Shown here piece by piece: positions 26,210-34,811 of a stretch of DNA of 64,000 nucleotides. The notes beneath the pieces are model-generated. The model was not told where the DNA came from. It saw only the letters and a program-made list of their open reading frames with translations, and searched no databases. Within the stretch, counting starts at the first letter, position 1; each line of letters begins with the position of its first letter. A program made the translations under genes and the position numbers. The stretch lies in the NCBI RefSeq assembly GCF_030269905.1, contig NZ_BSVC01000002.1:284419-348418 (forward strand). The letters run 5' to 3'. This DNA comes from Pelosinus sp. IPA-1. GTDB taxonomy: Bacteria; Bacillota; Negativicutes; DSM-13327.

Positions 26210-26338
26210 AATGATGTGCTGCGCAGGTTAAAAGAACGAGAAGGAGTTACGATACGCCAGTTAGCTAAAATTACAGGCATATGTAAAAGCGTGATTGATA
26301 GAGCTTAATGGGACAGTGTCCCTGTCCCCATGTCCCTG
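26210..26338 (+). pseudogene. RAYT-B C-terminal remnant with REP-B end
   Basis: Reads NDVLRRLKEREGVTIRQLAK then ITGICKSVIDRA, stop at 26308, followed by GGGACAGTGTCCCTGTCCCC. It is the longest clear match to the VIDRA tail after that at 14828. The 170 bases before it hold no recognised gene. Confidence 0.75.
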
Positions 26339-26339
26339 C

Positions 26340-26490
26340 ACTGAAAATCAGCCTAGCTTAGCAGGAGTTTTGTATTTTGATGGTAAATAGAGTAGAAATA
26401 TGGGGTTTGCTTTTCAAAGATAGGCCTTCATTACGTAGCGCGGGCATGGGACAGAAGATAGTACTCAAAAGAACCGTTCCCTTGAGTTTT
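26340..26490 (+). repeat. HB element with REP-D tail
   Basis: The 5' hairpin arm is lost (TGAAAATCAGCCTAGCTTAG) but the 3' arm, the box (with GAGTAGAAATATGG) and a REP-D tail are present. It ends 17 bases before acpH. Confidence 0.85.
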
Positions 26491-26506
26491 ATAGTGAGGA
26501 GAAAAA

Positions 26507-27100
26507 ATGAATTATTTAGCGCATATATATCTCTCAGACAACAATAATGAAAGTATGCTTGGTAATTTTCTTGGTGATTTTGTAAATAAATCTTTGGAAA
26601 ATAACTTTGAGTATTCTATAAAAAGTGGTATTTTTATGCATAGAAAACTTGATAGTTTTACCGACTCAAATCCGGTTTTTCTAGAGAGCAAAAAAAGAAT
26701 TTCAAGCTTGAATAGGAGATTTGCAGGGGTATTAATTGATATGTTCTATGATCACTTCTTAGCTAAGAACTGGTCTGAGTATTCTTCAATATCCTTAGAA
26801 GAATATGCTGATAATTTTTATAGTATACTTAAAAGATTTTCTTATTGTTTACCAGATAAGTTAACAACAAGGATGCCTTTAATGATAGAGGAAAACTGGC
26901 TTGTTTCGTATAGGGAGATAAATGGTATAAAAAAATCATTAGAGCGAATTTCATGGAGATTTTCTAAATCAAAGCATCCTCTATTGAACCCAGTAGATGA
27001 GTTGATTAGGAATTATGAAAGTTTAGAACTTGATTTTAAAAGTTTTTTTCCCTATGCAATTGAGTATGCAAATAAACTTAAAGGCATTCACCAGTTATAA
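26507..27100 (+). CDS. acpH: ACP phosphodiesterase-like protein (AcpH, DUF479)
   Basis: ATG 26507 follows GAGGAG. The 197-residue protein starts NYLAHIYLSDNNNESMLGN and includes GIFMHRKLDSFTDSNPVF and DMFYDHFLAKNW, the His/Asp-rich HD-like elements of the AcpH family. AcpH removes 4'-phosphopantetheine from holo-ACP in E. coli, though many homologues may have other substrates. Single gene flanked by HB elements. Confidence 0.85.
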   Translation: MNYLAHIYLSDNNNESMLGNFLGDFVNKSLENNFEYSIKSGIFMHRKLDSFTDSNPVFLESKKRISSLNRRFAGVLIDMFYDHFLAKNWSEYSSISLEEYADNFYSILKRFSYCLPDKLTTRMPLMIEENWLVSYREINGIKKSLERISWRFSKSKHPLLNPVDELIRNYESLELDFKSFFPYAIEYANKLKGIHQL

Positions 27101-27138
27101 AACCATCCCATCCCTGTCTTCTTTCATGAGATAAAGAA

Positions 27139-27190
27139 CCGTCAGGCCGTGTGAAAAATGAGGTTATTTTTCACACGGTCTGACGTCCCT
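27139..27190 (+). repeat. long REP-like palindrome
   Basis: CCGTGTGAAAAAT (27149-27161) and ATTTTTCACACGG (27168-27180) are exact 13-base arms around GAGGTT. The flanks AACCGTCAG and TGACGTCCC extend the symmetry. CTGACGTCCC also occurs at 19980. Confidence 0.65.
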
Positions 27191-27276
27191 TGTGATTGCT
27201 CCCTTAAGAATGCGTGCTAATGTTGCCGCAGCAAACATGAATAAGAAACTGTTCGTCAGGGCTAACCGGGAAATCT

Positions 27277-27480
27277 ACTGACTCAAGAGAACCGTCCCCT
27301 TGCTTCTTTTGACAATGACAAACTCCTGCAAAGCAGCTTAGCCTTGCAGGAGTTTTGTATTTTAATGGTAAATAGGATAGAAATATGGGATACCGTTTTC
27401 AAGGAAAAGCTTATGCTAATATATTGACGATGTGAGGCGAGAAGAGGGGAGTGGGTCAAAAGAACCGTCCCCTTGAGTTC
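27277..27480 (+). repeat. REP stem and complete HB element with REP-D tail
   Basis: The first part, CTCAAGAGAACCGTCCCCTT then GCTTCTTTT, is a REP variant. The HB follows, with hairpin, box, AAGCTTATGCTAATATATTG spacer and tail. The last 140 bases nearly equal 21020-21160. Confidence 0.9.
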
Positions 27481-27586
27481 CGTCAGAAGATAATCTCATA
27501 TAACACTATTTAATGTTTAATACGCATTCTTCTCATAACGGCTCTGTAATATACTGCGAAACATAATAGAAAGGCAGGATTATTTT

Positions 27587-28375
27587 ATGGAATTTAAAAT
27601 GGTTAAACAGGATATATGGATTTTTACTGGATCGGAATTCAACGCAAATGCTATTTTAATTTTAAATAACGATGAGGCTGTGCTGGTTGATGGGTTAGCA
27701 AGCCGTGCAGATGCTATTGAACTTAGAGAAATCATTTCAAAAACTTTCAAGACAAAAGTGACCTATATTATAAGTACACATTATTTCAGTGACCATATGG
27801 CAGCATTTTCTCTTTTTCCAGAAAGTAAGATCATTGCCCATAAAAATTATTTGCACACTTTTACTTCTGAACTTTTTAGAAGTGAAGAAGAAAGAGCTCG
27901 TTTTGTAGAACCAAGTATAGTTTTTGATAGTTGTTTACAACTTAAATGGGGAATCTATCTACTTAATATTTTCCATAATCCTGGTCATACACTAAGCACT
28001 GTAGCTATAGATATAGAAGCGGCTGATTTAATTATTACTGGTGATCATGTCTTTGGTAATTTAGCTTATCTATGTTATTCTACCCCAGAAATGATAAGAG
28101 AAGCATTAAATAGAATTCATATGACAAAGCGAAGTATTGTCATAACAGGGCATAATGGTATAGCGTCTATGGATAAGATAAATGATGGTTTAGGATACTT
28201 AGAAAGATTAGAAAGGTATGTAAAGGAGGCTCGTGTCCATAATTCTGAGCAGTTAATTTTAAATATCAAGATTGAAGACTGTGTTAAACCTAAAGTTAAT
28301 ATAACTGAGCCAGAAAGAATTTTCCACCAACGCAATCTTCAACTTATTATTGATAAAGGATTATTTTCCAAATAA
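27587..28375 (+). CDS. MBL-fold protein with altered metal motif
   Basis: ATG 27587 follows GGCAGGA. The 262-residue protein has the MBL topology: IISTHYFSDHMAAF in place of the usual HxHxDH, FHNPGHTLSTVAIDI with a GHT His, and LIITGDHVFG with the bridging Asp, then ITGHNG. The first motif reads H-Y-F-S-D-H, so the second zinc-1 His is Phe. Metal binding and activity may therefore differ from standard members or be lost. It stands alone among repeats. Confidence 0.75.
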   Translation: MEFKMVKQDIWIFTGSEFNANAILILNNDEAVLVDGLASRADAIELREIISKTFKTKVTYIISTHYFSDHMAAFSLFPESKIIAHKNYLHTFTSELFRSEEERARFVEPSIVFDSCLQLKWGIYLLNIFHNPGHTLSTVAIDIEAADLIITGDHVFGNLAYLCYSTPEMIREALNRIHMTKRSIVITGHNGIASMDKINDGLGYLERLERYVKEARVHNSEQLILNIKIEDCVKPKVNITEPERIFHQRNLQLIIDKGLFSK

Positions 28376-28405
28376 CTTCGTATTCTTCATTTTTTTATGT
28401 AGAAA

Positions 28406-28506
28406 TTAAGGGGACGGTTCTTTTGAGTTGTTCTCAACTATTTATATTGATGTAGCGTATATGAGAGGAGAAGCTAGGTACTCAAAAGAACCGTCCCTTT
28501 GAGTTT
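28406..28506 (+). mobile_element. complete REP-D element with inverted ends
   Basis: The left end, AAGGGGACGGTTCTTTTGAG, is the inverse of the right end, CTCAAAAGAACCGTCCCTTT. It shows the two-ended structure that other REP-D copies have lost, about 100 bases long. Confidence 0.75.
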
Positions 28507-28553
28507 TCTAGTTATATTCAAGTGTGATTAATAAATCTTAAAGGAGAGTTATT

Positions 28554-29282
28554 ATGACAAATAAAGTATTAATTTCCGGTGCGAATAAAGGGATTGGTTT
28601 TGAAACTGCCCGCCAATTAGGTCAACAAGGTTGGTCAATCTTATTGGGAGCACGTAGTGAAGAACGTGGCTTAGCAGCCGTGGAGGAGCTCAAAGCAGGT
28701 GGTGTCAATGCGGAATGGATCAAAGTAGATTTGAATGATGTGTCAACTATTCATGCTGCTGCGAAATATATTAAAGCCAATCATGCTGACTTGAATGTTT
28801 TGATTAACAATGCCGGTATCCCCGGTGACATGCATAAGGGTGCTTTAGATTTCACTTCCGTTGAATTACGGGAAGTTTTTGATGTGAATTTCTTTGGAAA
28901 CTTTGAAATGATTAAAGCCTTTACACCCATATTAGCGGCTAATAATGGGCGTATCTTGAATTTGAGCATCCCAACAGTTGCCAATGATTTCTTTGCACCT
29001 TTCGCTTATATGACTAGTAAAGCGTCATTAAACTCAATGATTGCGGCTTTTGGCGCGTACTATACAAAAAATAATATCTCAGTTGAAATATTTGGTGTGA
29101 TGCCGGGCGGGATTACTACTGACTTGAACGGAAATACGACAGGACCATTCATGAAGACTCTTCCGCAAGGTGGCAAGATCATTGTTGACCTTTTAACTAA
29201 TGGAAAGCATTACCAAGGCAAGGTATTGAACGAATATGGCGTGGCTATGGATTATGAAGCTAATTATTTACTAAAAGCATAA
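28554..29282 (+). CDS. SDR family NAD(P)-dependent oxidoreductase
   Basis: ATG 28554 follows AAAGGAGAG. The 242-residue classical SDR has the cofactor motif ISGANKGIGFETARQLG (residues 7-23), LINNAGIPGD, and the catalytic YMTSK with an upstream Ser (LNLSIPT). It reduces or oxidises an alcohol or ketone with NAD(P). Substrate unknown. Confidence 0.88.
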   Translation: MTNKVLISGANKGIGFETARQLGQQGWSILLGARSEERGLAAVEELKAGGVNAEWIKVDLNDVSTIHAAAKYIKANHADLNVLINNAGIPGDMHKGALDFTSVELREVFDVNFFGNFEMIKAFTPILAANNGRILNLSIPTVANDFFAPFAYMTSKASLNSMIAAFGAYYTKNNISVEIFGVMPGGITTDLNGNTTGPFMKTLPQGGKIIVDLLTNGKHYQGKVLNEYGVAMDYEANYLLKA

Positions 29283-29339
29283 AAACCATATAACTACCGC
29301 GTTAATAGGTTTATTTCAAAAAGTCATTGAAGTTATTCA

Positions 29340-29540
29340 AAGCATACAGAAACACGGGACTGGGATGCTGTTTTCAATAATGAAAGAAACATAGTCCCTG
29401 TCCCCGTGTTTTCTGACATGTATGCTACAAACTCCTGCAAAACAGCTTAGTCTTGCAGGAGTTTTGTATTTTAATGGTAAATAGGATAGAAATATGGGAT
29501 AAAGAGGGGGATGACTCAATAGAACCGTCCCTGTGATTAT
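29340..29540 (+). repeat. REP-F, then HB element with REP-D tail
   Basis: REP-F runs from ACACGGGACTGGGATGCTG to GTCCCTGTCCCCGTGTTT, a gapped inverted repeat also at 37330 and 41138. The HB (CTCCTGCAAAACAGCTTAG) follows with the box and a short tail, GGGATGACTCAATAGAACCG. Confidence 0.85.
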
Positions 29541-29574
29541 TTAATGGGTTAAGATGAAACGTTGGAGATGGTAA

Positions 29575-30156
29575 ATGATGAAAGTTGTTGGCATTAATGG
29601 AAGTCCTCGTAAAGAAGGGAATACAGCTCTATTAATTCAAACCGTGTTTAATGAACTAAATCAAAAAGGAATTGATACTGAACTGATTTCATTATCTGGT
29701 CAAAACATAAAGGGCTGTACCGCTTGTGGAGCTTGTATGAAACTAAAGAATAAACAATGCATTATGACAGACGACTTTTTCAATGTTTGTTTGGGAAAAA
29801 TGATCGCCGCAGATGGCATTATTCTCGGTTCACCCGTATACTCCGCAGGAGTAACTTCACAGATAAAGGCATTAATTGATCGGTCTAGTATTGTGCTAGC
29901 CGCGAATAAGGGGCTATTAAAATATAAGGTTGGAGCCTCAGTAATTGCTGCTCGACGTGGCGGTGCGACTAGCGCTTTTGATACGTTAAATCATTTTTTA
30001 CATAGTAAAGAAATGTTTCTCGTAGGCTCAACTTACTGGAATATGGCTTATGGCAATAATATAGGCGAAGTGAAGCAAGACCAAGAAGGGATGGTCAACA
30101 TGAAAAATATTGGAGAAAACATGGCTTGGTTATTAAAAAAAATTCAGGGTAGTTAA
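29575..30156 (+). CDS. flavodoxin-fold NAD(P)H-dependent oxidoreductase
   Basis: ATG 29575 (or 29578) follows GGAGATGG. The 193-residue protein has the FMN site GSPRKEGNTALL (residues 9-20), the CTACGACMK cysteine pair near residue 52 and GSPVYSAGVTSQIKALIDR, typical of the NADPH-dependent FMN reductase/iron-sulfur-flavoprotein group. It is a paralogue in kind of the gene at 9581. Confidence 0.87.
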   Translation: MMKVVGINGSPRKEGNTALLIQTVFNELNQKGIDTELISLSGQNIKGCTACGACMKLKNKQCIMTDDFFNVCLGKMIAADGIILGSPVYSAGVTSQIKALIDRSSIVLAANKGLLKYKVGASVIAARRGGATSAFDTLNHFLHSKEMFLVGSTYWNMAYGNNIGEVKQDQEGMVNMKNIGENMAWLLKKIQGS

Positions 30157-30172
30157 TGAACATTGTTTTAGT

Positions 30173-30213
30173 ATAGAGAGACAAATTCAAAAGAACCGTT
30201 CCCTTGAGTTTTC
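30173..30213 (+). repeat. REP-D core
   Basis: ATTCAAAAGAACCGTTCCCT then TGAGTTTT. It lies in the gap before the esterase gene and its downstream edge leads into AAAGGAGG. Confidence 0.75.
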
Positions 30214-30230
30214 CTAAAGGAGGATTTTGT

Positions 30231-30986
30231 ATGAAATACATATTTCTTGCATTGTTGTGTATTGTCATTAACTTAGGACTAATCAATACCAATGCACAGG
30301 ACATGAAGTCGGAGGAAAGCGCTGGAAAAAACTATATTGAACAAAGAGATACTTTTTCATATAACGGAGTGACATTACAGTATATGGTAGTTCTTCCTGC
30401 CGACTACTCCCGAATAGACCGCCCGTGGCCAATGATTCTTTTTCTTCATGGAGCTACGGCACGAGGACAGAACCTTGACTTAGTTAAAAGCTATGGGCCT
30501 CCATTGCTTGCAGAAGAGCAGGAGGATTTCCCTTATGTTGTTCTGGCTCCTCAGTGTCCTGATGGTGAATACTGGACGACTAAAGCAGACATGTTAGCTG
30601 CGCTATTGGACCATATTATAAAAGAATACAAAATAGACCCAGACCGGGTTTATCTTACAGGGACAAGCATGGGCGGTAATGGTACGTGGCATATGGTCGC
30701 CCGGCATCCCGAATACTTTGCAGCAGTCGCCCCTATGGCCGCTAGTCCGGAAATTCCAGACATTTGGAATAAACGGTTTATATCTATGCCTATCTGGGCT
30801 TTCCATGGTGACCAAGATACAATATGCCCTCTAAAAAATGATGAGGCAATGATTAACGCACTTCGTGCACATGGAGCGACACCACGTTTTACCATCTTAC
30901 CTGGAAAAGGACACTACATCGGCAAAGAAGCGTACGAAAATCGTGACCTGTATGACTGGTTCCTTGCAAATACTCGTCAGCATTGA
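30231..30986 (+). CDS. exported alpha/beta hydrolase (esterase/PHB-depolymerase-like)
   Basis: ATG 30231 follows AAAGGAGG. The 251-residue protein begins with a signal peptide (KYIFLALLCIVINLGLINTN). The catalytic triad is visible: nucleophile Ser146 in GTSMGGNGTW, Asp in HGDQDTICP and His in KGHYIG. FLHGATARGQ supplies the oxyanion hole. It is a predicted extracytoplasmic carboxylesterase of the prolyl-oligopeptidase/feruloyl-esterase kind. The substrate is not evident. Confidence 0.85.
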   Translation: MKYIFLALLCIVINLGLINTNAQDMKSEESAGKNYIEQRDTFSYNGVTLQYMVVLPADYSRIDRPWPMILFLHGATARGQNLDLVKSYGPPLLAEEQEDFPYVVLAPQCPDGEYWTTKADMLAALLDHIIKEYKIDPDRVYLTGTSMGGNGTWHMVARHPEYFAAVAPMAASPEIPDIWNKRFISMPIWAFHGDQDTICPLKNDEAMINALRAHGATPRFTILPGKGHYIGKEAYENRDLYDWFLANTRQH

Positions 30987-31033
30987 CCTTCCTAAAACAT
31001 GCCTTTTCCTGTGGACTTCTGGGTCAAAATGAA

Positions 31034-31168
31034 GTATACCCTATTCTGACGTTAACAATGGTGTTACTATTGGAGGAAGTTTATAGACTTAAAACCGTCA
31101 CCTGACTCACATATGACATTTTTTTTGTTAAAACCGCAGTAATGTCAAAGGACCTGTCCCCTTGACAT
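31034..31168 (+). repeat. REP-A variant unit (copy 1 of 4)
   Basis: ACCGTCACCTGACTCACATA, a run of T, then AAAACCGCAGTAATGTCAAA and GGACCTGTCCCCTTGACAT. Near-identical units lie at 36767, 38137 and 45629. The tail CCTGTCCCCTTGACA is the REP-A right end. Confidence 0.9.
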
Positions 31169-31287
31169 GTGTGATTATTCCGGGTTTGATGGTAAATCCC
31201 ATGGGGAAAGAATGAGACACATTGAAGAAAAATCCGATTTTGTGATTTTAAGGAATACTCGGGAATTTGATTTGGATTTTGAAGAAA

Positions 31288-31369
31288 GGACAAGGGGACG
31301 GAGGTAGTGTCTGACTTAAGGGATTTTTACACGAGGTTCTAAGACACAACCACCGTCCCCGCGTCTTGT
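31288..31369 (+). repeat. REP-C element
   Basis: GGGGACGGAGGTAGTGTCTG on the left and ACCACCGTCCCCGCGTCTTG on the right, about 80 bases. The 70 bases before the next gene hold only a short leftover reading frame. Confidence 0.85.
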
Positions 31370-31440
31370 TCCGATATAAAAGGCAAGGTAATTTCAGTTA
31401 AAGGTGAAACCTTAAATATTCCCAGAAGTGAGGACATAAA

Positions 31441-31977
31441 ATGCATTTAGAATCTCTAATGTGGTTACTTCCAATTAATTTTATGGTTCATGATTTTGAG
31501 GAAATTATATTTATCAACTCATGGATTAAGAAAAATAAAGCATATATATACGAGAAATTTCCTCAAGTGGCTAAGCGTTTTTTTCCTAAAATAGAAAACT
31601 TATCTACGGCTTCTTTTTCATTGGCAGTATTGGAAGAGTTTATATTGTTATCTGTGTTAACGCTTATCTGTGTGGAATATAGTCAATATTCTTTTTTTGC
31701 GGTGATAACGATTGGCTACTTATTCCATGTTATTGTGCATTTAGTTCAACTTATTGCTTTGCAAAGGTATATTCCTGGTGCTGGCACGGGTATAATTACA
31801 GGAGTTTTTAGTGTCTATACTTTATACTATCTAAACTGCTTAGGATTATTAAATTGGATATATATATGGTGGTTATCTCCAATAGTAATTTTTATTATTG
31901 TAGTAAATCTATATTTCTGTCACTATCTTGCAAGAAGATTTGAAAAACGATTAGATATTACTGTGATTAAGTATTAG
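31441..31977 (+). CDS. HXXEE domain-containing membrane protein
   Basis: ATG 31441 follows GTGAGGA. The 178-residue protein has the family's defining H-x-x-E-E motif in MVHDFEEIIF near residue 17, and a second acidic patch with LEEFILL. About four hydrophobic segments follow. The HXXEE family is uncharacterised and likely membrane-bound. No operon partner. Confidence 0.8.
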   Translation: MHLESLMWLLPINFMVHDFEEIIFINSWIKKNKAYIYEKFPQVAKRFFPKIENLSTASFSLAVLEEFILLSVLTLICVEYSQYSFFAVITIGYLFHVIVHLVQLIALQRYIPGAGTGIITGVFSVYTLYYLNCLGLLNWIYIWWLSPIVIFIIVVNLYFCHYLARRFEKRLDITVIKY

Positions 31978-32064
31978 CGTAATGCTGATACTTTTTTTGT
32001 ACATATTCAACATGTATTAGAATTTAAAGAGAAATTCATTATAATTAGGTGAGGGGATATTCGA

Positions 32065-32223
32065 ATGGTTAAAGTAGTTGTTGCCAAAGCAGATACTTAT
32101 GATGAACAAGTAGTTGAATTAGCTATAAAAGAATTGCTTGATGAATTGGGAGGTATATTTCAATTTATTAAGCCTGGAGATAAGGTTTTGATCAAACCTA
32201 ACATGGTAGATGCTCTTGAGTAG
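32065..32223 (+). pseudogene. DUF362 protein, N-terminal remnant
   Basis: The 52-codon frame reads VKVVVAKADTYDEQVVELAI and ends GDKVLIKPNMVDALE before TAG 32221. KVLIKPN is the typical first motif of the DUF362 family (usually 300-400 residues, often with ferredoxin sites). The gene is cut right after it, against a REP-C element. A second remnant with the same break sits at 45960. Confidence 0.75.
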
Positions 32224-32236
32224 ATAACATAAAAAG

Positions 32237-32485
32237 GCAAGGGGAAGTAGTGGCAGTTGTCAATAAGGGAATTATTGAAAGACGTTGCAAGACAGGACCA
32301 CCGTCCCTTTGTCCCATGTTACGACGAACTCCTGCAAAGCAGCTTAGCCTTGCAGAAGTTTTGTATTTTAATGGTAAATAGGATAGAAATATGGGACACG
32401 ATTTTTCGAAAAGAAGTTTATGATCATATATTTATGACATATGACAAAAAGAGGGGAATGACTCAAAAGAACCGTCCCTTTGAGT
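32237..32485 (+). repeat. REP-C element followed by an HB element
   Basis: REP-C spans AAGGGGAAGTAGTGGCAGTT to GACCACCGTCCCTTTGTCC. The HB has hairpin, box and REP-D tail, with a CATATATTTATGACATATG spacer. Confidence 0.85.
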
Positions 32486-32578
32486 CTCCATCTGAACCGA
32501 GCCGCCTGCGGGAAGACATTTTATCGACGAAGTTCAACGTTGTTTTCTGCGATGAGGTTAAAAAAAGTATAGTTATTT

Positions 32579-33037
32579 TTACTCGTGATCATTAAAATGT
32601 CTGAGCATTTCAACAAACTTTTCAAGTTGGTAATCATCCCATTTTGAAATGCGTTCATAGAATATGAATTCTTTCTCTTTTAAAGCATCTGTAGCCTTTT
32701 GTAGTCCAAGCTCAGTCAAAGATAACAGTATACCTCGACGGTCACTAGGAGATGGTTCACTCTTTACGTAACCTAGACACTTGAGTTGAGTGACAAGACG
32801 ACTGACAGAGCTACGATCCATAGCTGTTGATTCTGCTAAAACTGTGGCACTTGTTGGACCAAATGAGAAAAGCCAACGCACAATAAGAAAAGCCGCTGGT
32901 TGTAACGATGAATCGAAACGCTCTGCAGTTCTGACGTTGAGTGCATGTGAGGCACTAATCAGTGCATTTAACTGTTCGCCGAGCTTCAGTTCCAACTGTG
33001 CTCTCCTAGTGTTTTTGTTTTGAGTATTATTCTCCAT
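32579..33037 (-). CDS. MarR family transcriptional regulator
   Basis: ATG 33037 follows TGAGGTAAACC. The 152-residue protein has the MarR winged helix (AESTAMDRSSVSRLVTQLKC then KSEPSPSDRRGILLSLTE, residues about 70-110). A perfect 26-base-arm inverted repeat lies 36 bases upstream, between it and a divergent SDR gene. It probably represses both. Confidence 0.88.
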   Translation of the reverse strand: MENNTQNKNTRRAQLELKLGEQLNALISASHALNVRTAERFDSSLQPAAFLIVRWLFSFGPTSATVLAESTAMDRSSVSRLVTQLKCLGYVKSEPSPSDRRGILLSLTELGLQKATDALKEKEFIFYERISKWDDYQLEKFVEMLRHFNDHE

Positions 33038-33072
33038 GGTTTACCTCATTTCAATGTTAGTTGTAGGTATTC

Positions 33073-33130
33073 AAATATACTTGACATATATCAAATATTT
33101 AAGTATATTTGATATATGTCAAGTATATTT
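33073..33130. promoter_or_regulatory. long perfect palindrome, likely MarR operator
   Basis: Two exact 26-base arms, 33073-33098 (starting AAATATACTTGACATATATC) and 33105-33130, flank TTAAGT. The repeat contains TTGACATATAT, and a partial third half-site, TTGCATATGTCAAGC, follows at 33137-33151. The arms could hold two or more MarR dimers. Confidence 0.75.
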
Positions 33131-33247
33131 TTTCGTCTTGCATATGTCAAGCAATGAGACTTTATTATATCTAACAAAAGTTGATTGTCGATAAATAATA
33201 TGAGTTGACAATCAATAATTAAACAAATATTAAGGAGGATTATTGTT

Positions 33248-34123
33248 ATGTCAGCTTATCCAATTGTTGTAATTACTGGTGCCACTAGTGGTCTTGGACA
33301 ATTGGTGGCAATTGAACTAGCAAAGCGTGGTAATCATATTGTATTAACAGCTAGGAGCAAGAATCGGGCTGAGATGGCTAGAAAAATGATAAAAGATTTT
33401 GCGCCAAAAGCAGAAGTAGACTTTTTTTTCGGCGACTTGTCATTAATGGAAGATGTCAGAAGGATTGGAAATGAGATTAAAGCCGCATATTCAAAGATTG
33501 ATGCACTAGTGAATAATGCGGGACTGCATGCATTCGAGCAGCGGATCACATCCGAGGGATTTGCAGAAATGATAGCCGTGAATTATTTGGCACCATGGTT
33601 ATTGACGCATACATTACAGGAATCTTTACTGAATTCAGAAAATGCAAGGATTGTCAATGTTGCTTCAGAAGCATCACACAACCATGGTGAACTTAAGTTG
33701 CCCGAGGACTTGACCAATACATCTACTTTTACTGCTAGAGGTTCGTCTGCGCTTTATGGAAAAACTAAACTATTTGAAATTATGTTTACTGGGGAAATGG
33801 CACGTCGACTTTCTGGGACTGGAGTCACTGTTAATGCACTAAATCCAGGTTTTAACGTAACGGGTCTCGGACGTGAGCTCTGGTTTGCATCTATGCTTGA
33901 ATGCATCTTGAACTTTTTGCATATCGGAGATCCACGTAAAGGGGCTAACATTATTACTCGTTTGGTTGTTGATCCAGAATACCAGGGGGTGACTGGTGGG
34001 TATTTCAACGTTGGCACAGGCGCACCTATTGTGCCTGTATACCCTGGCGGAGATATCACCATGCAAAATAAACTGTGGAATGTTACGAAAGAATTGTTGC
34101 AACAAAGAGGTTTGATAGAATGA
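33248..34123 (+). CDS. SDR family oxidoreductase (retinol-dehydrogenase-like)
   Basis: ATG 33248 follows AAGGAGG. The 291-residue protein has TGATSGLGQLVAIELAKRG (residues 10-28), VNNAGLHAFEQ, NVASEAS and YGKTK as the catalytic Tyr-Lys. It belongs to the SDR group with longer C-termini often called retinol or protochlorophyllide-type dehydrogenases. It is divergent from MarR and probably induced by its effector. Confidence 0.87.
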   Translation: MSAYPIVVITGATSGLGQLVAIELAKRGNHIVLTARSKNRAEMARKMIKDFAPKAEVDFFFGDLSLMEDVRRIGNEIKAAYSKIDALVNNAGLHAFEQRITSEGFAEMIAVNYLAPWLLTHTLQESLLNSENARIVNVASEASHNHGELKLPEDLTNTSTFTARGSSALYGKTKLFEIMFTGEMARRLSGTGVTVNALNPGFNVTGLGRELWFASMLECILNFLHIGDPRKGANIITRLVVDPEYQGVTGGYFNVGTGAPIVPVYPGGDITMQNKLWNVTKELLQQRGLIE

Positions 34124-34187
34124 ACAGATATAATAAGGATATCGAAAGCTTTTCAGATTTTTACGTTTATCCCCAAATTTCCGAATA

Positions 34188-34335
34188 AGAAGAGCTGATC
34201 AAAAATATATATAACGACAAACTCCTGCAAAGCAGCTAGCCTTGCAGGAGTTTTGTATATTAACGGTAAATCCAAGACAGGAGCACTATCCCTTGTAAGA
34301 TATACTAAAACGAACCGTCCCCTTGAGTTTATATA
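34188..34335 (+). repeat. HB element with drifted box and shortened tail
   Basis: The hairpin (AACTCCTGCAAAGCAGCTAG) is intact and the box has drifted (ACGGTAAATCCAAGACAGG). A REP-D-like tail, AAACGAACCGTCCCCTTGAG, closes it. GCGGGACAGGTGTACCACG at 34392 is a partial REP-E. Confidence 0.75.
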
Positions 34336-34631
34336 GACGGTGTTTGGGACAACTCTATTTTTTGGTAGAGGTAAATCTTATTTGCCAGTTGCGGGACAGG
34401 TGTACCACGTTGGTATTCTGCAAAAAAAAATGGCCGCATTTTACAAAAAAATGAATTTAAAGGAAAATATAAATACTATTTGGCGAATTGTGCAAGGTAT
34501 AGTTAATTATTAATTGAAGCATTTTTAACAATGGTAAATATTTATATAAATTAGTAGATTTTACTTTATACTGAGTAAACCATTCCACTAATGGACAATC
34601 TAACCATATAAATTATCGGGAGGCGTTATTC

Positions 34632-34772
34632 ATGGAAAACAAAACCTATTACGACCCCAAAACAAAAAATCACAATATACACAGCCAAAACACCAATAAA
34701 CTCAACCTATTAATTCACGAAAAGAGTCCATATTTACTTCAGTAGTCGATTGGCATCCGTGGGAGCAGAGCT
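34632..34772 (+). pseudogene. DUF255/thioredoxin-domain (YyaL-like) N-terminal remnant 1
   Basis: From ATG 34632 the frame reads TYYDPKTKNHNIHSQNTNKL and LLIHEKSPYLLQ, then TAG at 34743. The DNA after it still resembles DWHPWG... (GATTGGCATCCGTGGGAGCA) in another frame. It is the start of a spermatogenesis-associated-20/YyaL-type protein that normally has a CHWC centre. The rest is missing. Confidence 0.7.
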
Positions 34773-34811
34773 TTTAACCATTATAAAATTAACTATGAGA
34801 GGCGTTTCTAG

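Noticed and set aside
31212-31310. Short frame MRHIEEKSDFVILRNTREF
   Set aside because: It ends inside REP-C with no recognised family; it may be a remnant but support is weak.
32257-32595. 112-codon plus frame across REP-C and HB
   Set aside because: It is read through repeats and overlaps the real MarR gene on the other strand.
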